Below are positions 25,026-33,482 of a stretch of 64,000 nt of DNA, piece by piece. The stretch spans positions 2,046,001 to 2,110,000 of the forward strand of contig NZ_CP062983.1 in NCBI RefSeq assembly GCF_015500095.1. Direction: 5' to 3'. Every line of letters starts with the position of its first letter. The first letter of the stretch is position 1. The stretch is from Phototrophicus methaneseepsis (GTDB lineage Bacteria > Chloroflexota > Anaerolineae > Aggregatilineales > Phototrophicaceae). Both the position numbers and the translations under genes were made by a program. The notes under the pieces are model-generated. The model ran no database searches. It was given only the letters and a program-made list of their open reading frames with translations, and was not told the DNA's origin.

Positions 25026-25372
25026 GATATTACCCGTTTATGCGGGTAAATGGATGAACTGATTAAGATGATTAGTCGGTTTGTCATTCTAGAATGCGCC
25101 ATGTTGGGAGTGTGCTTAAAGGCACTCATTTTTACGGGGCCATTTGCTTAACAATCGAAAAGAAATCGCCATCAGCCTGACGATTGCCCTATGCACGCCT
25201 GGGCATGTTAGATGCCACTCTTGACGCTGACATGGGATGCGACTAGCATCTCGCGCTCACGGGGTCGCCTGAGATATTGCGTGAGGGTAATCACTTATTT
25301 TGAACCTATCGTTCGCATTGTGCGTAAAGATAGGTGAAAGCGCAAAAATCGCGCAGGACAGGAGGCACAATT
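25026..25372 (+). other. Long structured 5' leader of the small-protein array
   Basis: No reading frame with a start and Shine-Dalgarno is seen, but hairpins are dense: TTACCCG/CGGGTAA (25030-25049), GAGTG/CACTC followed by ATTTTT (25108-25133), GGCAT/ATGCC (25202-25216), GATGC/GCATC (25236-25250), CTCAC/GTGAG (25256-25285) and a two-part stem ACCTATC/GATAGGT enclosing CGCA/TGCG (25304-25335). The last stands 37 bases before the first start codon. It matches no riboswitch or structural RNA that I know. It could be a regulatory leader or an independent small RNA. Confidence 0.5.
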
Positions 25373-25540
25373 ATGAATTGGTCGCATACCTTAGATGAGC
25401 GCATCTTGCATCAAAGGCGGTCAACGCGTAAGGATGATGTGAACAAGAACCCGAGTACACGGGATACGCTGCAAGTCGCTGGATACTGGCATCATTGTGA
25501 TGAACAGGTCCGTTGTCTCATTCGTGACGAAGCGGCTTAG
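25373..25540 (+). CDS. Small protein 1 of a four-gene array, 55 residues
   Basis: ACAGGAGGCACAATT precedes the ATG, an excellent ribosome site. The product begins MNWSHTLDERILHQRRSTRK and continues with a Trp- and His-containing half with two cysteines (HHCDEQVRC). It shares the MNW start with members 2 and 4 but lacks the RRGKRARK tail of members 2 and 3. It is basic at its N-terminal half and has no signal peptide or membrane segment. I do not recognise a family. The frame is open further upstream to 25334, but that part lacks a ribosome site. It may be the most diverged member of the array. Confidence 0.6.
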   Translation: MNWSHTLDERILHQRRSTRKDDVNKNPSTRDTLQVAGYWHHCDEQVRCLIRDEAA

Positions 25541-25747
25541 GCCACCTCTTGTTTATAAGATGGCATTTAAGAAGATACCGTTAAGATGATGACCAGGCCT
25601 ATTCCTGATGACAAATGAACCCGTTTGGCAAGCTCAACTTGCCGACCAGCCTAATCGATAAACGCAGCATTTCACCGACGTTTTTACTGGTCACTCTCAT
25701 AGCTTAAGTTTAACTGAATGGTCGCTAACGTTCTTGAGGAGTTTTTC

Positions 25748-25873
25748 ATGAACTGGAATTTCGATTTGCATAAAACGGTCGCCAACGATCATGAACGCCG
25801 TGCCAACCGCCAGCGTTTGCTGGATATCCAGAATGATGATCGTCGTGGCAAACGCGCGCGCAAGAGCCGCTAA
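25748..25873 (+). CDS. Small arginine-rich protein 2 of the array, 41 residues
   Basis: TGAGGAGTTTTTC precedes the ATG. The complete product is MNWNFDLHKTVANDHERRAN followed by RQRLLDIQNDDRRGKRARKS and a final R. It is very basic, likely helical in the middle (HERRANRQRLL), and too small for most gene finders. Its middle and C-terminus align without gaps to protein 3: HERRAxxxRLL, then RRGKRARK. The spacing from the previous small gene is 207 bases and includes a GGCAAG/CTTGCC hairpin at 25627-25643. A nucleic-acid- or ribosome-binding role would fit the charge, but is not shown. Confidence 0.75.
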   Translation: MNWNFDLHKTVANDHERRANRQRLLDIQNDDRRGKRARKSR

Positions 25874-25989
25874 ATTCGCCTATCACTTCCCTTCTAACAG
25901 GGATGGTATGACCAGTCGTCGATTTTCAAAGTGGTTCAATAAGAAGCTGGCAATAAACAAGCCAACTTCAAACCAAAGAGGAGCAAGCC

Positions 25990-26139
25990 ATGTTTCCTAA
26001 TCCACTCAATCATCTGGATATGCATCGCGCCAACACGGAAGAACACGAGCGCCGGGCGGAGCATCTTCGTTTGCTCCATAACTATAATGACACGCGCCGT
26101 GGCAAGCGTGCACGCAAGGGACGTTCGCCCCAAATTTAA
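25990..26139 (+). CDS. Small arginine-rich protein 3 of the array, 49 residues
   Basis: AGAGGAGCAAGCC precedes the ATG. The product starts MFPNPLNHLDMHRANTEEHE and continues RRAEHLRLLHNYNDTRRGKR, ARKGRSPQI. The segment from HERRA to RRGKRARK aligns directly with protein 2, with conserved Arg-Leu-Leu and Asp. Agreement at the protein level in two separate reading frames, each with its own ribosome site, is the best evidence that these are real genes. The gap of 116 bases from gene 2 carries only a weak CCCT/AGGG hairpin. Confidence 0.75.
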   Translation: MFPNPLNHLDMHRANTEEHERRAEHLRLLHNYNDTRRGKRARKGRSPQI

Positions 26140-26261
26140 GTTGGGGAAATTCGTACGACGAATTTTGAACAAACCCTCGTTTGTATCGTATTGATAGATA
26201 CAAGACCGGATAAAAACACAAATAAGCGCATATTGCGCAAGGCACCTAGGAGAGGGATATC

Positions 26262-26420
26262 ATGAACTGGAACACCGACTGGACCTACGAACAACATCGT
26301 CAGTACGTCAACGAGAACATTGAAAAGGCACAAAAGCGCCGCCAGGTAGAGACTTTGATGCGCGAGAGTAAACTTCTGCGACGCACCAACCGCCGTCGTC
26401 GCAACGCTCCCATTGAATAA
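26262..26420 (+). CDS. Small arginine-rich protein 4 of the array, 52 residues
   Basis: TAGGAGAGGGATATC precedes the ATG. The product begins MNWNTDWTYEQHRQYVNENI, has a central helix EKAQKRRQVETLMRESKLLR and ends RTNRRRRNAPIE. It shares MNWN with protein 2 and a basic C-terminus, though not the exact RRGKRARK. The gap before it (26140-26261) holds three hairpins: AAATTCGT/ACGAATTT, TTGTATC/GATACAA and GCGCA/TGCGC. The terminator 25 bases after the stop ends the unit. Confidence 0.72.
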   Translation: MNWNTDWTYEQHRQYVNENIEKAQKRRQVETLMRESKLLRRTNRRRRNAPIE

Positions 26421-26444
26421 TAGCGGGTAACAACCTCGTTTAGA

Positions 26445-26478
26445 AAAGCCGATACAATAGCGTATCGGCTTTTTTTGT
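26445..26478. terminator. Strong terminator closing the small-protein array, possibly bidirectional
   Basis: AAAAGCCGATAC and GTATCGGCTTTT form a 12-bp stem with an AATAGC loop and a run of seven T on the plus strand. The A-run before the stem also gives T residues on the minus strand, so it can serve the convergent DCC-family gene ending at 26504. Confidence 0.92.
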
Positions 26479-26503
26479 TGATGTTATATTTGAGGGGATG
26501 TGC

Positions 26504-26902
26504 TTAGGGCATTTTACAGATGCCATCTTCACACTGTTGTGGCAGGTCCACACCTAGCATTTTGTTGATATGATAACGGTTGCGAGCGATCCAACGATAG
26601 ACAATGGGGCCGAGTCGGCTCAGGCCGGGGATGTGCAGCACAATCCAGAAGGGATAGCCTAAAGGGACTTCTTTAAGAAGGCGGCGCACTGCCGGGAAGC
26701 CATTGTAAACGTGATCTTCTTCCGCAATCACGTGCATACTCCCCATCAAGTCACGATTTGCCAATTGTGGGAAGCGCTCCGTCACGTAATCTCGCTGATG
26801 TAAATCCAGAAATTCAACACGTCGCAGCCAATCCAGACGTGTAAAAATCGCGCGCATTGTCTGGCAGAGGACGCAGTTGCCATCAAAGACTGCTGTAACC
26901 AT
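26504..26902 (-). CDS. DCC-family (DUF393) thiol-disulfide oxidoreductase-like protein
   Basis: The 132-residue protein begins VTAVFDGNCVLCQTMRAIF, with the DxxCxxC motif (Asp7, Cys10, Cys13) that names the DCC family, and contains a second pair CEDGIC near the C-terminus. The family is thioredoxin-like by prediction and of unknown substrate. The central part has hydrophobic patches (YPFWIVLHIPGLSRL) but no clear membrane anchor. It is convergent with the small-protein array and divergent from the next gene, so it is a single-gene unit. Confidence 0.82.
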   Translation of the reverse strand: MVTAVFDGNCVLCQTMRAIFTRLDWLRRVEFLDLHQRDYVTERFPQLANRDLMGSMHVIAEEDHVYNGFPAVRRLLKEVPLGYPFWIVLHIPGLSRLGPIVYRWIARNRYHINKMLGVDLPQQCEDGICKMP

Positions 26903-27022
26903 TGCCTGTGCCCTTACGTATGGTCCTTTGGTATGATTGTACTGCGCTTACATCAGTATGGCATAAGTACTGTGCCCTAAGTGACCAGCTCACATTGCCC
27001 TTGTAACTCCCAGGAGCCTGAA

Positions 27023-27850
27023 TTGACTCAACGGCCTTTAAGACCTGAAGATGGCGAAGATCCGGTTGTGCCACCGGTGCCCCGGTCGAGCAGTGCACCA
27101 CCACCGCCTGCCCCTATCCGTGCATCCGCCCCGGCTGAGCGCTCCGGCAATGGCTGTGGGAAAGGTTGCCTATGGGGATTAGGCGGCGCTGTGGGATGTG
27201 CCCTGGTGATTGCGCTGGTGGTTGGTGGCTTGCTGCTGGCAACGGGGCTGACTGTCAACGGCTTTGTAAATAGCGTTGTGGGCATCTTCAATGGTGAGGC
27301 GCGTACAACCAATATCTTTGTGCCGAAGGTCGAAGCCGTCCAGCGATTGAACGAGCTGACTACGGTACGCCGCAGCTATTCCAACATCGTCACGTCTGAA
27401 CGAGATATGCCGGAACTGCTGCGCGGCCTCTATGGTGATCGTCTGGTGATGGTCGCCGTTGGGCATGTTGATGCTGGCGTTGACCTGAGCCAACTAACGC
27501 AGGACGACCTGCTGTACGATGAAGCGACGCAAATGCTATCAATCACGCTGCCACCTGTGCGCTTGCAAAACTGCTTCCTGGATGAAAATGCATCCTATAC
27601 GGTGGAGCGTGCTACAGGGCTTTTCGCCGCGCCACTGCCGGACCTTGATGAATATTCACGCAGCTTCGCGCTGGAACAATTCCGAAATTTGGCGCTGGAA
27701 GATGGCATTCTGGAAGAAGCCCGCGAAGAAACAGAAGTCGCGATTCGCCAATCTATTGCTTTGTTCAACAGCAACGCGGATGCCTTGACGATTACATTCA
27801 CGCATACGCCGAATGATCCTGATGCGCCGCTGCCCTCAAGCTGCCAGTAA
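27023..27850 (+). CDS. DUF4230-like single-span membrane protein
   Basis: I prefer a TTG start at 27023, six bases after AGGAG, over a GTG at 26981; it gives 275 residues. The cytoplasmic start is proline-rich (PPPPAPIRASAPAE), followed by a glycine- and cysteine-containing segment (GNGCGKGCLWG) and one membrane helix (VGCALVIALVVGGLLLATGL). The exported part resembles the DUF4230 family: RSYSNIVTSER, VMVAVGHVDAGVDLSQL and ITLPPVRLQNCFLDE. Function is unknown. It is 50 bases upstream of the RNA methyltransferase homologue and probably co-transcribed. Confidence 0.7.
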   Translation: MTQRPLRPEDGEDPVVPPVPRSSSAPPPPAPIRASAPAERSGNGCGKGCLWGLGGAVGCALVIALVVGGLLLATGLTVNGFVNSVVGIFNGEARTTNIFVPKVEAVQRLNELTTVRRSYSNIVTSERDMPELLRGLYGDRLVMVAVGHVDAGVDLSQLTQDDLLYDEATQMLSITLPPVRLQNCFLDENASYTVERATGLFAAPLPDLDEYSRSFALEQFRNLALEDGILEEAREETEVAIRQSIALFNSNADALTITFTHTPNDPDAPLPSSCQ

Positions 27851-27900
27851 GTTGCCAGCCGAATAGTCTAAATTGCTAGTACATGACCTGAAGGCCAAAT

Positions 27901-29250
27901 ATGCCACCGCGTAAATCTAAAAAAGGGTCGAACCGTCCCAATGGGGGCCGTTCGTCGAATAAACCAAATAAGCCCAGAAGAAACGCTGCCAGTGGGCCGC
28001 CTGGTACTTTTGAATTATCGATCAGGGCGATGGCAAACGGGGGTTATGGGCTGGGACGCCATGAAAACCGCACTGTGCTGATGCCTTACGTGATTCCGGG
28101 TGAGGTGGTGCAGGCACGCATTGCCAACTCTGAACGTAATGTCGATTTTGCTGATGGCGTGCAGTTACTGGATGCCTCAAGCGATCGCGTGTATCCAGAA
28201 TGCCCGCACTTCGGCCCAGGGCGTTGTTGGGGGTGTCAGTGGCAGCACATCAGCTATGAAGCCCAGTTGCTGCTTAAATTTGATGTCATTGCGGATCAGC
28301 TCCAACGGCAGGGCAAGTTCGATGATGCGACGCTAGAACGCGCCTTGCAGCCGGTCATGCCGGCGCCCCGTCAATGGCGCTATAATCACCAGATCATGTA
28401 TACGCGCCTGAAAGATGGTGACTTTGGGTTGCCGCGCATTGATGGCCGCACATATGAGCCTATTGTAGAGTGCCATGTGCTGCACCCCGATTTACAGGCT
28501 CTGTATGAATCGCTGGATATTGATTTCCCGGAGATGAAGACGCTGACGCTGCTGCTCGGCAGTGATGATCAGCCCATGCTGATCCTGGGTATGAGTGAAG
28601 AAACAGCACCGGAATTGATGGCGGATTTCCCGGCCAGTGTGAATATCGTGCTGCCCGATAATGAGCCTGTGAACCTCGTTGGCGATTCTTACACGCGCTA
28701 TGAAGTCAAAGGGCGTTGGCTGCGTGCGACAGCAGGCGTTTTCTTCCGCTCGAATGTGCCGCAGATACCCACTCTGGTGGATGTCCTGCTAGATTTGCTG
28801 CATTTAAAGCCGGATGATGCCGTGCTCGACCTGTATGCAGGTGTAGGGACCTTTGGCGCGCTGGTGGCCCCCCTGGTGGAGTGGGTCACGGTGGTAGAAA
28901 GCTATCCGCCTGCGGCTTCCGACGCGGATGAAAACCTGGCCGATGACGAAAACGTCGACATCATCGAAGGCAGTGTGGAAGAAGTGCTGGCGGCGATGGT
29001 CGAAGATGAAGCCACATATACTGTTGCGATTGTCGACCCATCATCTTATGGCCTCAGCAAAGACGCTATGGCTTCGTTGATAGAACTGGCGCCTGACCGC
29101 ATTGCTTACGTTAGCAGCAACCCGGCCACGCTGGGGCGTGACGGTGCCAAACTGGTCAGTGCTGGCTATCGGCTCCAGCAGGTGCAGCCCATCGACTTTG
29201 CTCCGCAGACCTACTACACGGATATGGTGGCGCTGTTCACGAAAAGCTAA
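27901..29250 (+). CDS. RlmD/TrmA-family RNA methyltransferase homologue lacking the catalytic Cys
   Basis: The 449-residue protein has a basic tail, a TRAM-like domain (about 34-95), and the iron-sulfur cysteines Cys101, 109, 112 and 191; the last gap is 78 residues, as in RumA/RlmD. The SAM motif LDLYAGVGTFG is intact. The catalytic region that normally reads SCNP reads YVSSNPATLGRD, with Ser406 in place of the nucleophilic Cys, and the usual DPPR is DPSS. The general base Glu aligns with Asp441, 35 residues later, again the RumA spacing. It should bind RNA and SAM but is unlikely to make 5-methyluridine by the standard mechanism. The alternative is a changed modification. Confidence 0.85.
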   Translation: MPPRKSKKGSNRPNGGRSSNKPNKPRRNAASGPPGTFELSIRAMANGGYGLGRHENRTVLMPYVIPGEVVQARIANSERNVDFADGVQLLDASSDRVYPECPHFGPGRCWGCQWQHISYEAQLLLKFDVIADQLQRQGKFDDATLERALQPVMPAPRQWRYNHQIMYTRLKDGDFGLPRIDGRTYEPIVECHVLHPDLQALYESLDIDFPEMKTLTLLLGSDDQPMLILGMSEETAPELMADFPASVNIVLPDNEPVNLVGDSYTRYEVKGRWLRATAGVFFRSNVPQIPTLVDVLLDLLHLKPDDAVLDLYAGVGTFGALVAPLVEWVTVVESYPPAASDADENLADDENVDIIEGSVEEVLAAMVEDEATYTVAIVDPSSYGLSKDAMASLIELAPDRIAYVSSNPATLGRDGAKLVSAGYRLQQVQPIDFAPQTYYTDMVALFTKS

Positions 29251-29275
29251 CGTTTTTACTTCGTACGATGAGTCT

Positions 29276-31753
29276 CTATTCAACAACGAGCCGTGCCAGC
29301 AAACCACTGTAACGCTCGGAGACTTTGTTATTCTCCACAGCAATCGCGACGGCTTTACGGCTGCCGACCAAGACGACCATCTGCTTGGCGCGAGTGATAG
29401 CTGTGTACAGCAGGTTTCGCTGCAGCATGATATAGTGCGTTGTCAATATGGGCATGACGACCACTGGATACTCCGACCCCTGCGAACGGTGTGTACTGAT
29501 GCAGTACGCCAGCCGGAGGTCATCTGTCTCGCTGTAGTCGTAAGTGACGATGCGGTCGTCAATGACCACTTCCATGATATTTTCGTCATCATCGAAGCCG
29601 CGCACAAAGCCAATGTCGCCGTTAAAGACTTCTTTTTCGTAGTTGTTGCGCGTCTGCATGACTTTATCGCCCTGGCGGAATAATTTGCCGTCCAGGCGCT
29701 TTTCCATCACGCCGATTTTGCCATTAAGCGCCTTTTGCAGGGATGTATTGAGCGCATCGACCCCGGCAGGCCCGCGATACATCGGTGCAATGACCTGCAC
29801 ATCATCAATCGGATTGATGCCAAATCGCTCCGGCAGGCGGTTGACCACAATATCGATAATCATGTCGCCAGCGGTGGCTGCATCTTCAAAATTGAAGAAG
29901 AAGAAATCTTTGCTCTGATTATCGGTCAGCGGCATCTCGCCCTGGTTGATGCGATGTGCATTGAGCACGATATGGCTGGCGTCATCCTGCCGGAAGATCT
30001 GGTCCAGGCGGGTAACATGGGCGATATTGCTATTGATCACATCATTGAGCACATTACCTGCACCCACGCTTGGCAACTGGTCCACATCACCGACTAACAT
30101 CAGGTGCGACGTCTCCCGCAGGGCATTTACCAGGCTATAAAATAACAGTAGGTCCAGCATGGAGGCTTCGTCGATGATGACAATAGCGCCCTCTAGTGGG
30201 TTATCTTCATCGTATTCAAAGCCGCCTTCCTGCGGATTAAAGCCCAATAGACGGTGGATTGTCTGGGCAGGGCGGCCTGTTGCTTCGGAAAGGCGCTTAG
30301 ATGCTCGCCCGGTAGGGCTAGCCAGGTGATATTGGTAGCCTTCCTGTTCCAGCGCATTAATGACCATGCGCAGGGTGGTCGTCTTACCTGTGCCGGGGCC
30401 ACCTGTGAGCACGCTGATTTTGCTCGTTAAGGCGGCTTGCACAGCCCCCTGCTGCTGCGATGTCAGTTCAACGTTATTTTCTTTGGCGAGATGAACCAGA
30501 TACTGCTTCCAATCGGTATCTTTCATCTGCCGCGTGATGACTGAAGGCGTCTGCGCCATGATGCCGAGCCGCTTTGCGATACCGACTTCCGCATGATAGA
30601 AGATCGGCAAATAGACGGCATCGCTCTTTTCACCGTGATAGTGGAGGTCTTCTCGGCGCAGCTTATCGGCCAGGACTTGTTCTTGCAAGATGCCCATCAG
30701 GCCAGCGCTGTCCTCTTCGCTGATGTCGAGCAAATCCTGGGCTGTTTCAAAGAGTTTTTCTGCAGGGGCGTAGGTGTGCCCTTCCAGTGCCAATTGCGAG
30801 AGCGCATAGCCTAGGCCTGCTCGCAGTCGTTGGCGGGAATTTACAGGTATGCCCATTCCCCGCGCGATTCGGTCAGCGCGTTTAAAGCCAATGCCGCTGA
30901 TGTCATCTGCTAGTTGATACGGGTCTGCTTGCACCATGGAAATCGTCGCGGAGCCGTATGCTTCGTAGATGCGGCGTGCCATCGCCGTACTGATGCCGTA
31001 CTCTTGCAGGTACACCATGACTTGGCGCTCGACGCGGTTCTTCTCCCACTGCTTAATAAGGTTTTCTGCCAGGTTCGGCTTGAGGCCAGGAACCTCCCAA
31101 ACGCGCTGGGGGTTCATATCAAGCACTTCCATGGTCTTCTCGCCGAAGTGATCATAAATGCGCTGGGCGGTTGCTGGCCCGATGCCATAGACTGTATCCG
31201 CAATATAGCGCGTGATGCCTTTTTCACTGCGGGGCGCTATTGGCATGACGCCTTCTGCGCGGAACTGCTTGCCATAGCGCGGGTCTTCGATCCATTTGCC
31301 GCTGAATTCGGCGGCTTCGCCTTCGATCAATTCTGGCATGATGCCGACTACGGCCACCAGCCCATCGAACGCCTGAGCTTCTGGGTAACTGCCGTCAGGG
31401 TCGATCTTGATGACGCTGTAACCATTCTCTTCGTTGTAATATGTGATGCGCTCAACAGTGCCGCTGATGCTTTCTGTGCCAATTTGTGGGGCATTGCCGC
31501 CGCCATTGACATCGTGCTCTAGCAGGGTGCTGATCTGGAATTGCAGGCCAAAGCGCGCATTGTCGACCCAGTTGCCTTCGACTTCCAGGCTGTCGCCTGT
31601 GCTGATAGACGGTAGGATGCCAACCAGCGTGATGGTGCCATCGGGCGCTTGCGCATCGGGTTGTGGGCTATCGGGTGCGGCTTTCAGGACGGTATAACCG
31701 TTTTCTTCATTGCGAAACACAATGCGCCGCACATTGCCAGAGATGAGGGTCAT
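29276..31753 (-). CDS. recD2: RecD2-type DNA helicase with duplicated N-terminal domain
   Basis: The 825-residue protein has the RecD2 helix-hairpin-helix region (GIGPATAQRIYDHFG and YGISTAMARRIYEAYG), Walker A GGPGTGKTT, Walker B IIDEASM, LVGDVDQLPSVGAGN and the C-terminal SQGSEYPVVVMP and YTAITRAKQ. It is a 5'-3' superfamily 1B helicase acting in recombination and repair, independent of RecBC. Its N-terminal OB-like domain occurs twice, as SGNVRRIVFRNEENGYTVLK and SGTVERITYYNEENGYSVIK, whereas RecD2 usually has one copy. The gene is convergent with the methyltransferase homologue, with a 25-base gap. Confidence 0.9.
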   Translation of the reverse strand: MTLISGNVRRIVFRNEENGYTVLKAAPDSPQPDAQAPDGTITLVGILPSISTGDSLEVEGNWVDNARFGLQFQISTLLEHDVNGGGNAPQIGTESISGTVERITYYNEENGYSVIKIDPDGSYPEAQAFDGLVAVVGIMPELIEGEAAEFSGKWIEDPRYGKQFRAEGVMPIAPRSEKGITRYIADTVYGIGPATAQRIYDHFGEKTMEVLDMNPQRVWEVPGLKPNLAENLIKQWEKNRVERQVMVYLQEYGISTAMARRIYEAYGSATISMVQADPYQLADDISGIGFKRADRIARGMGIPVNSRQRLRAGLGYALSQLALEGHTYAPAEKLFETAQDLLDISEEDSAGLMGILQEQVLADKLRREDLHYHGEKSDAVYLPIFYHAEVGIAKRLGIMAQTPSVITRQMKDTDWKQYLVHLAKENNVELTSQQQGAVQAALTSKISVLTGGPGTGKTTTLRMVINALEQEGYQYHLASPTGRASKRLSEATGRPAQTIHRLLGFNPQEGGFEYDEDNPLEGAIVIIDEASMLDLLLFYSLVNALRETSHLMLVGDVDQLPSVGAGNVLNDVINSNIAHVTRLDQIFRQDDASHIVLNAHRINQGEMPLTDNQSKDFFFFNFEDAATAGDMIIDIVVNRLPERFGINPIDDVQVIAPMYRGPAGVDALNTSLQKALNGKIGVMEKRLDGKLFRQGDKVMQTRNNYEKEVFNGDIGFVRGFDDDENIMEVVIDDRIVTYDYSETDDLRLAYCISTHRSQGSEYPVVVMPILTTHYIMLQRNLLYTAITRAKQMVVLVGSRKAVAIAVENNKVSERYSGLLARLVVE

Positions 31754-31947
31754 GGGCGTTTCCAGGAATTTGATTTCTGCGGGTTTTGTCGAACATTAGT
31801 TTACATTGTGTCTGCCTCTGTGGAAAGCAGCAGATTGAGCGCTTTTTGCCATAAGAGGTGACATAAAGCATCCCAGGAGGCGATTGATTTCGTCTTGTCC
31901 TGCTTGGCTGTTGTGCTCTATAGTGACGAAAATTGAGAGACAACGAC

Positions 31948-33447
31948 ATGACCTACAAAGAGATTCCTGAAGAACTGGCCCGACCCGAAAACCTCCTCAG
32001 AGAGGTAACGACGCTGCGCGATTACGTGGTGAGCGAAGCGGATAAAGCCGCTGAAACCAACGCGTATCACGTGACGGAAGAACGCCAGAACTTTAAAGAG
32101 AGTATTTACAATTTGCTGTGCTATATGGCGCTACGTCGCCAGGATGTGCGCGACCTGCAAGATGCCCTGCGCCCATGGGGTTTGTCTTCATTGGGGCGGA
32201 TTGAGGCGCAAGTGCTGCCGAATTTGAATGCTGTGATCGCGACCCTGGCCCATCTGGTGCCGGAACCACCCCAACCCCTGCCACGGCACCCCCAGATTGA
32301 AGATTTTGAGCATGGGGCCTATTTGCTCCAACAAGAGGCGAATGGCCTGTTTGGCCCCCGTCCAGAAGGCCGCCGCGTACGCACGATGGTCACGCTGCCG
32401 ACTGAAGCCGCAGATGATCCGCAGCTCGTCTATGAAATGGTCAAGCGCGGTATGAATATCGCCCGTGTGAATTGTGCCCATGATGATGCTGCCACGTGGC
32501 AGCGTATGATTGACAACGTTCACCAGGCTTCGGCAGCGCTCAACCTGCCTTGTAAAATCTCGATGGATCTGGGCGGTCCTAAAATTCGTACAAGTGCTAT
32601 CACACTGCCAAGCGATAAGTATCGTATTCAGATTGGGGACCGCGTTCTGCTGACCAATGCGGATGCAGTCGATACTGTGGCCTACCCGATACAGGTACGC
32701 TGCACACTGCCAGAAGTCATTGATCTTGTTGAGGTGGGGCAGCCTGTCTGGTTTGATGATGGCAAGATTGGGACGCGTATCATCGAGCAGGTGGCTGAAG
32801 GCTGGGTGCTGGAAGTCGCCAACAGTCGCCAGAAAGGCGAGCGCTTACGGGAGGAGAAAGGCATTAACTTCCCCCAGGCGGAGCTGCACCTCCATGCCCT
32901 GACGGAAAAAGACCGTGAGGACCTGGCGTTCGTCGTCCAACATGCCGATATTATCAATTACTCGTTTGTGCAGACGCCTGATGATGTCCGTGAATTGCAA
33001 GAAGCGATTGCACAATACCAGCCAACACAGCCTTTAGGGCTGGTGCTCAAGGTCGAAACAGCGGCGGCGATTCGTCATCTGCCAGAACTCATCATCACAG
33101 CCGGTGCACAACAGCCCGTTGGTGTGATGATTGCTCGTGGCGACCTGGCCGTTGAGATTGGCAGTGAGCGCCTTGCTGAGATGCAAGAAGAGATCATGTG
33201 GATTTGTGAAGCGGCTCATACGCCCGTCATCTGGGCGACACAGGTCTTGGAAACGCTGGCTAAGAAAGGTCGTCCTTCACGTGCAGAGGTGACGGATGCC
33301 GCTATGGCTGAGCGTGCCGAATGTGTGATGCTCAATAAGGGGCCCTATATCCTGGAAGCGATTCGCATCCTCGATACAATCCTGACGCGTATGGGCGCAC
33401 ACCAGAGCAAGAAATCCGCTCGTCTGCGCGCGCTGCGTTCCTGGTAG
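31948..33447 (+). CDS. Atypical pyruvate kinase-like protein
   Basis: I use the ATG at 31948 (499 residues). About 145 N-terminal residues are helical and not part of pyruvate kinase. The barrel then matches the family: RGMNIARVNCAHDD, ISMDLGGPKIRTS, the B-domain, LVLKVETAA (catalytic Lys and Glu), MIARGDLAVEIGSE (metal Asp) and VIWATQVLETL (catalytic Thr). The C-terminal allosteric domain is absent, and VMLSGET is changed to VMLNKGP. Catalytic residues look mostly kept, so it could still use phosphoenolpyruvate, or act on a related enol-phosphate substrate. It stands alone, not in a glycolytic operon. Confidence 0.75.
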   Translation: MTYKEIPEELARPENLLREVTTLRDYVVSEADKAAETNAYHVTEERQNFKESIYNLLCYMALRRQDVRDLQDALRPWGLSSLGRIEAQVLPNLNAVIATLAHLVPEPPQPLPRHPQIEDFEHGAYLLQQEANGLFGPRPEGRRVRTMVTLPTEAADDPQLVYEMVKRGMNIARVNCAHDDAATWQRMIDNVHQASAALNLPCKISMDLGGPKIRTSAITLPSDKYRIQIGDRVLLTNADAVDTVAYPIQVRCTLPEVIDLVEVGQPVWFDDGKIGTRIIEQVAEGWVLEVANSRQKGERLREEKGINFPQAELHLHALTEKDREDLAFVVQHADIINYSFVQTPDDVRELQEAIAQYQPTQPLGLVLKVETAAAIRHLPELIITAGAQQPVGVMIARGDLAVEIGSERLAEMQEEIMWICEAAHTPVIWATQVLETLAKKGRPSRAEVTDAAMAERAECVMLNKGPYILEAIRILDTILTRMGAHQSKKSARLRALRSW

Positions 33448-33482
33448 GCTTTGCCTGATAGGATGATGATACTTGCAAACGC

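Noticed and set aside
25791-26000. 69-codon frame overlapping small genes 2 and 3
   Set aside because: It is in another frame, lacks a ribosome site, and crosses two better-supported small genes.
30914-31522. 202-codon plus-strand frame inside the RecD2 gene
   Set aside because: Antisense to conserved helicase domains; the translation is Cys/His-rich noise.
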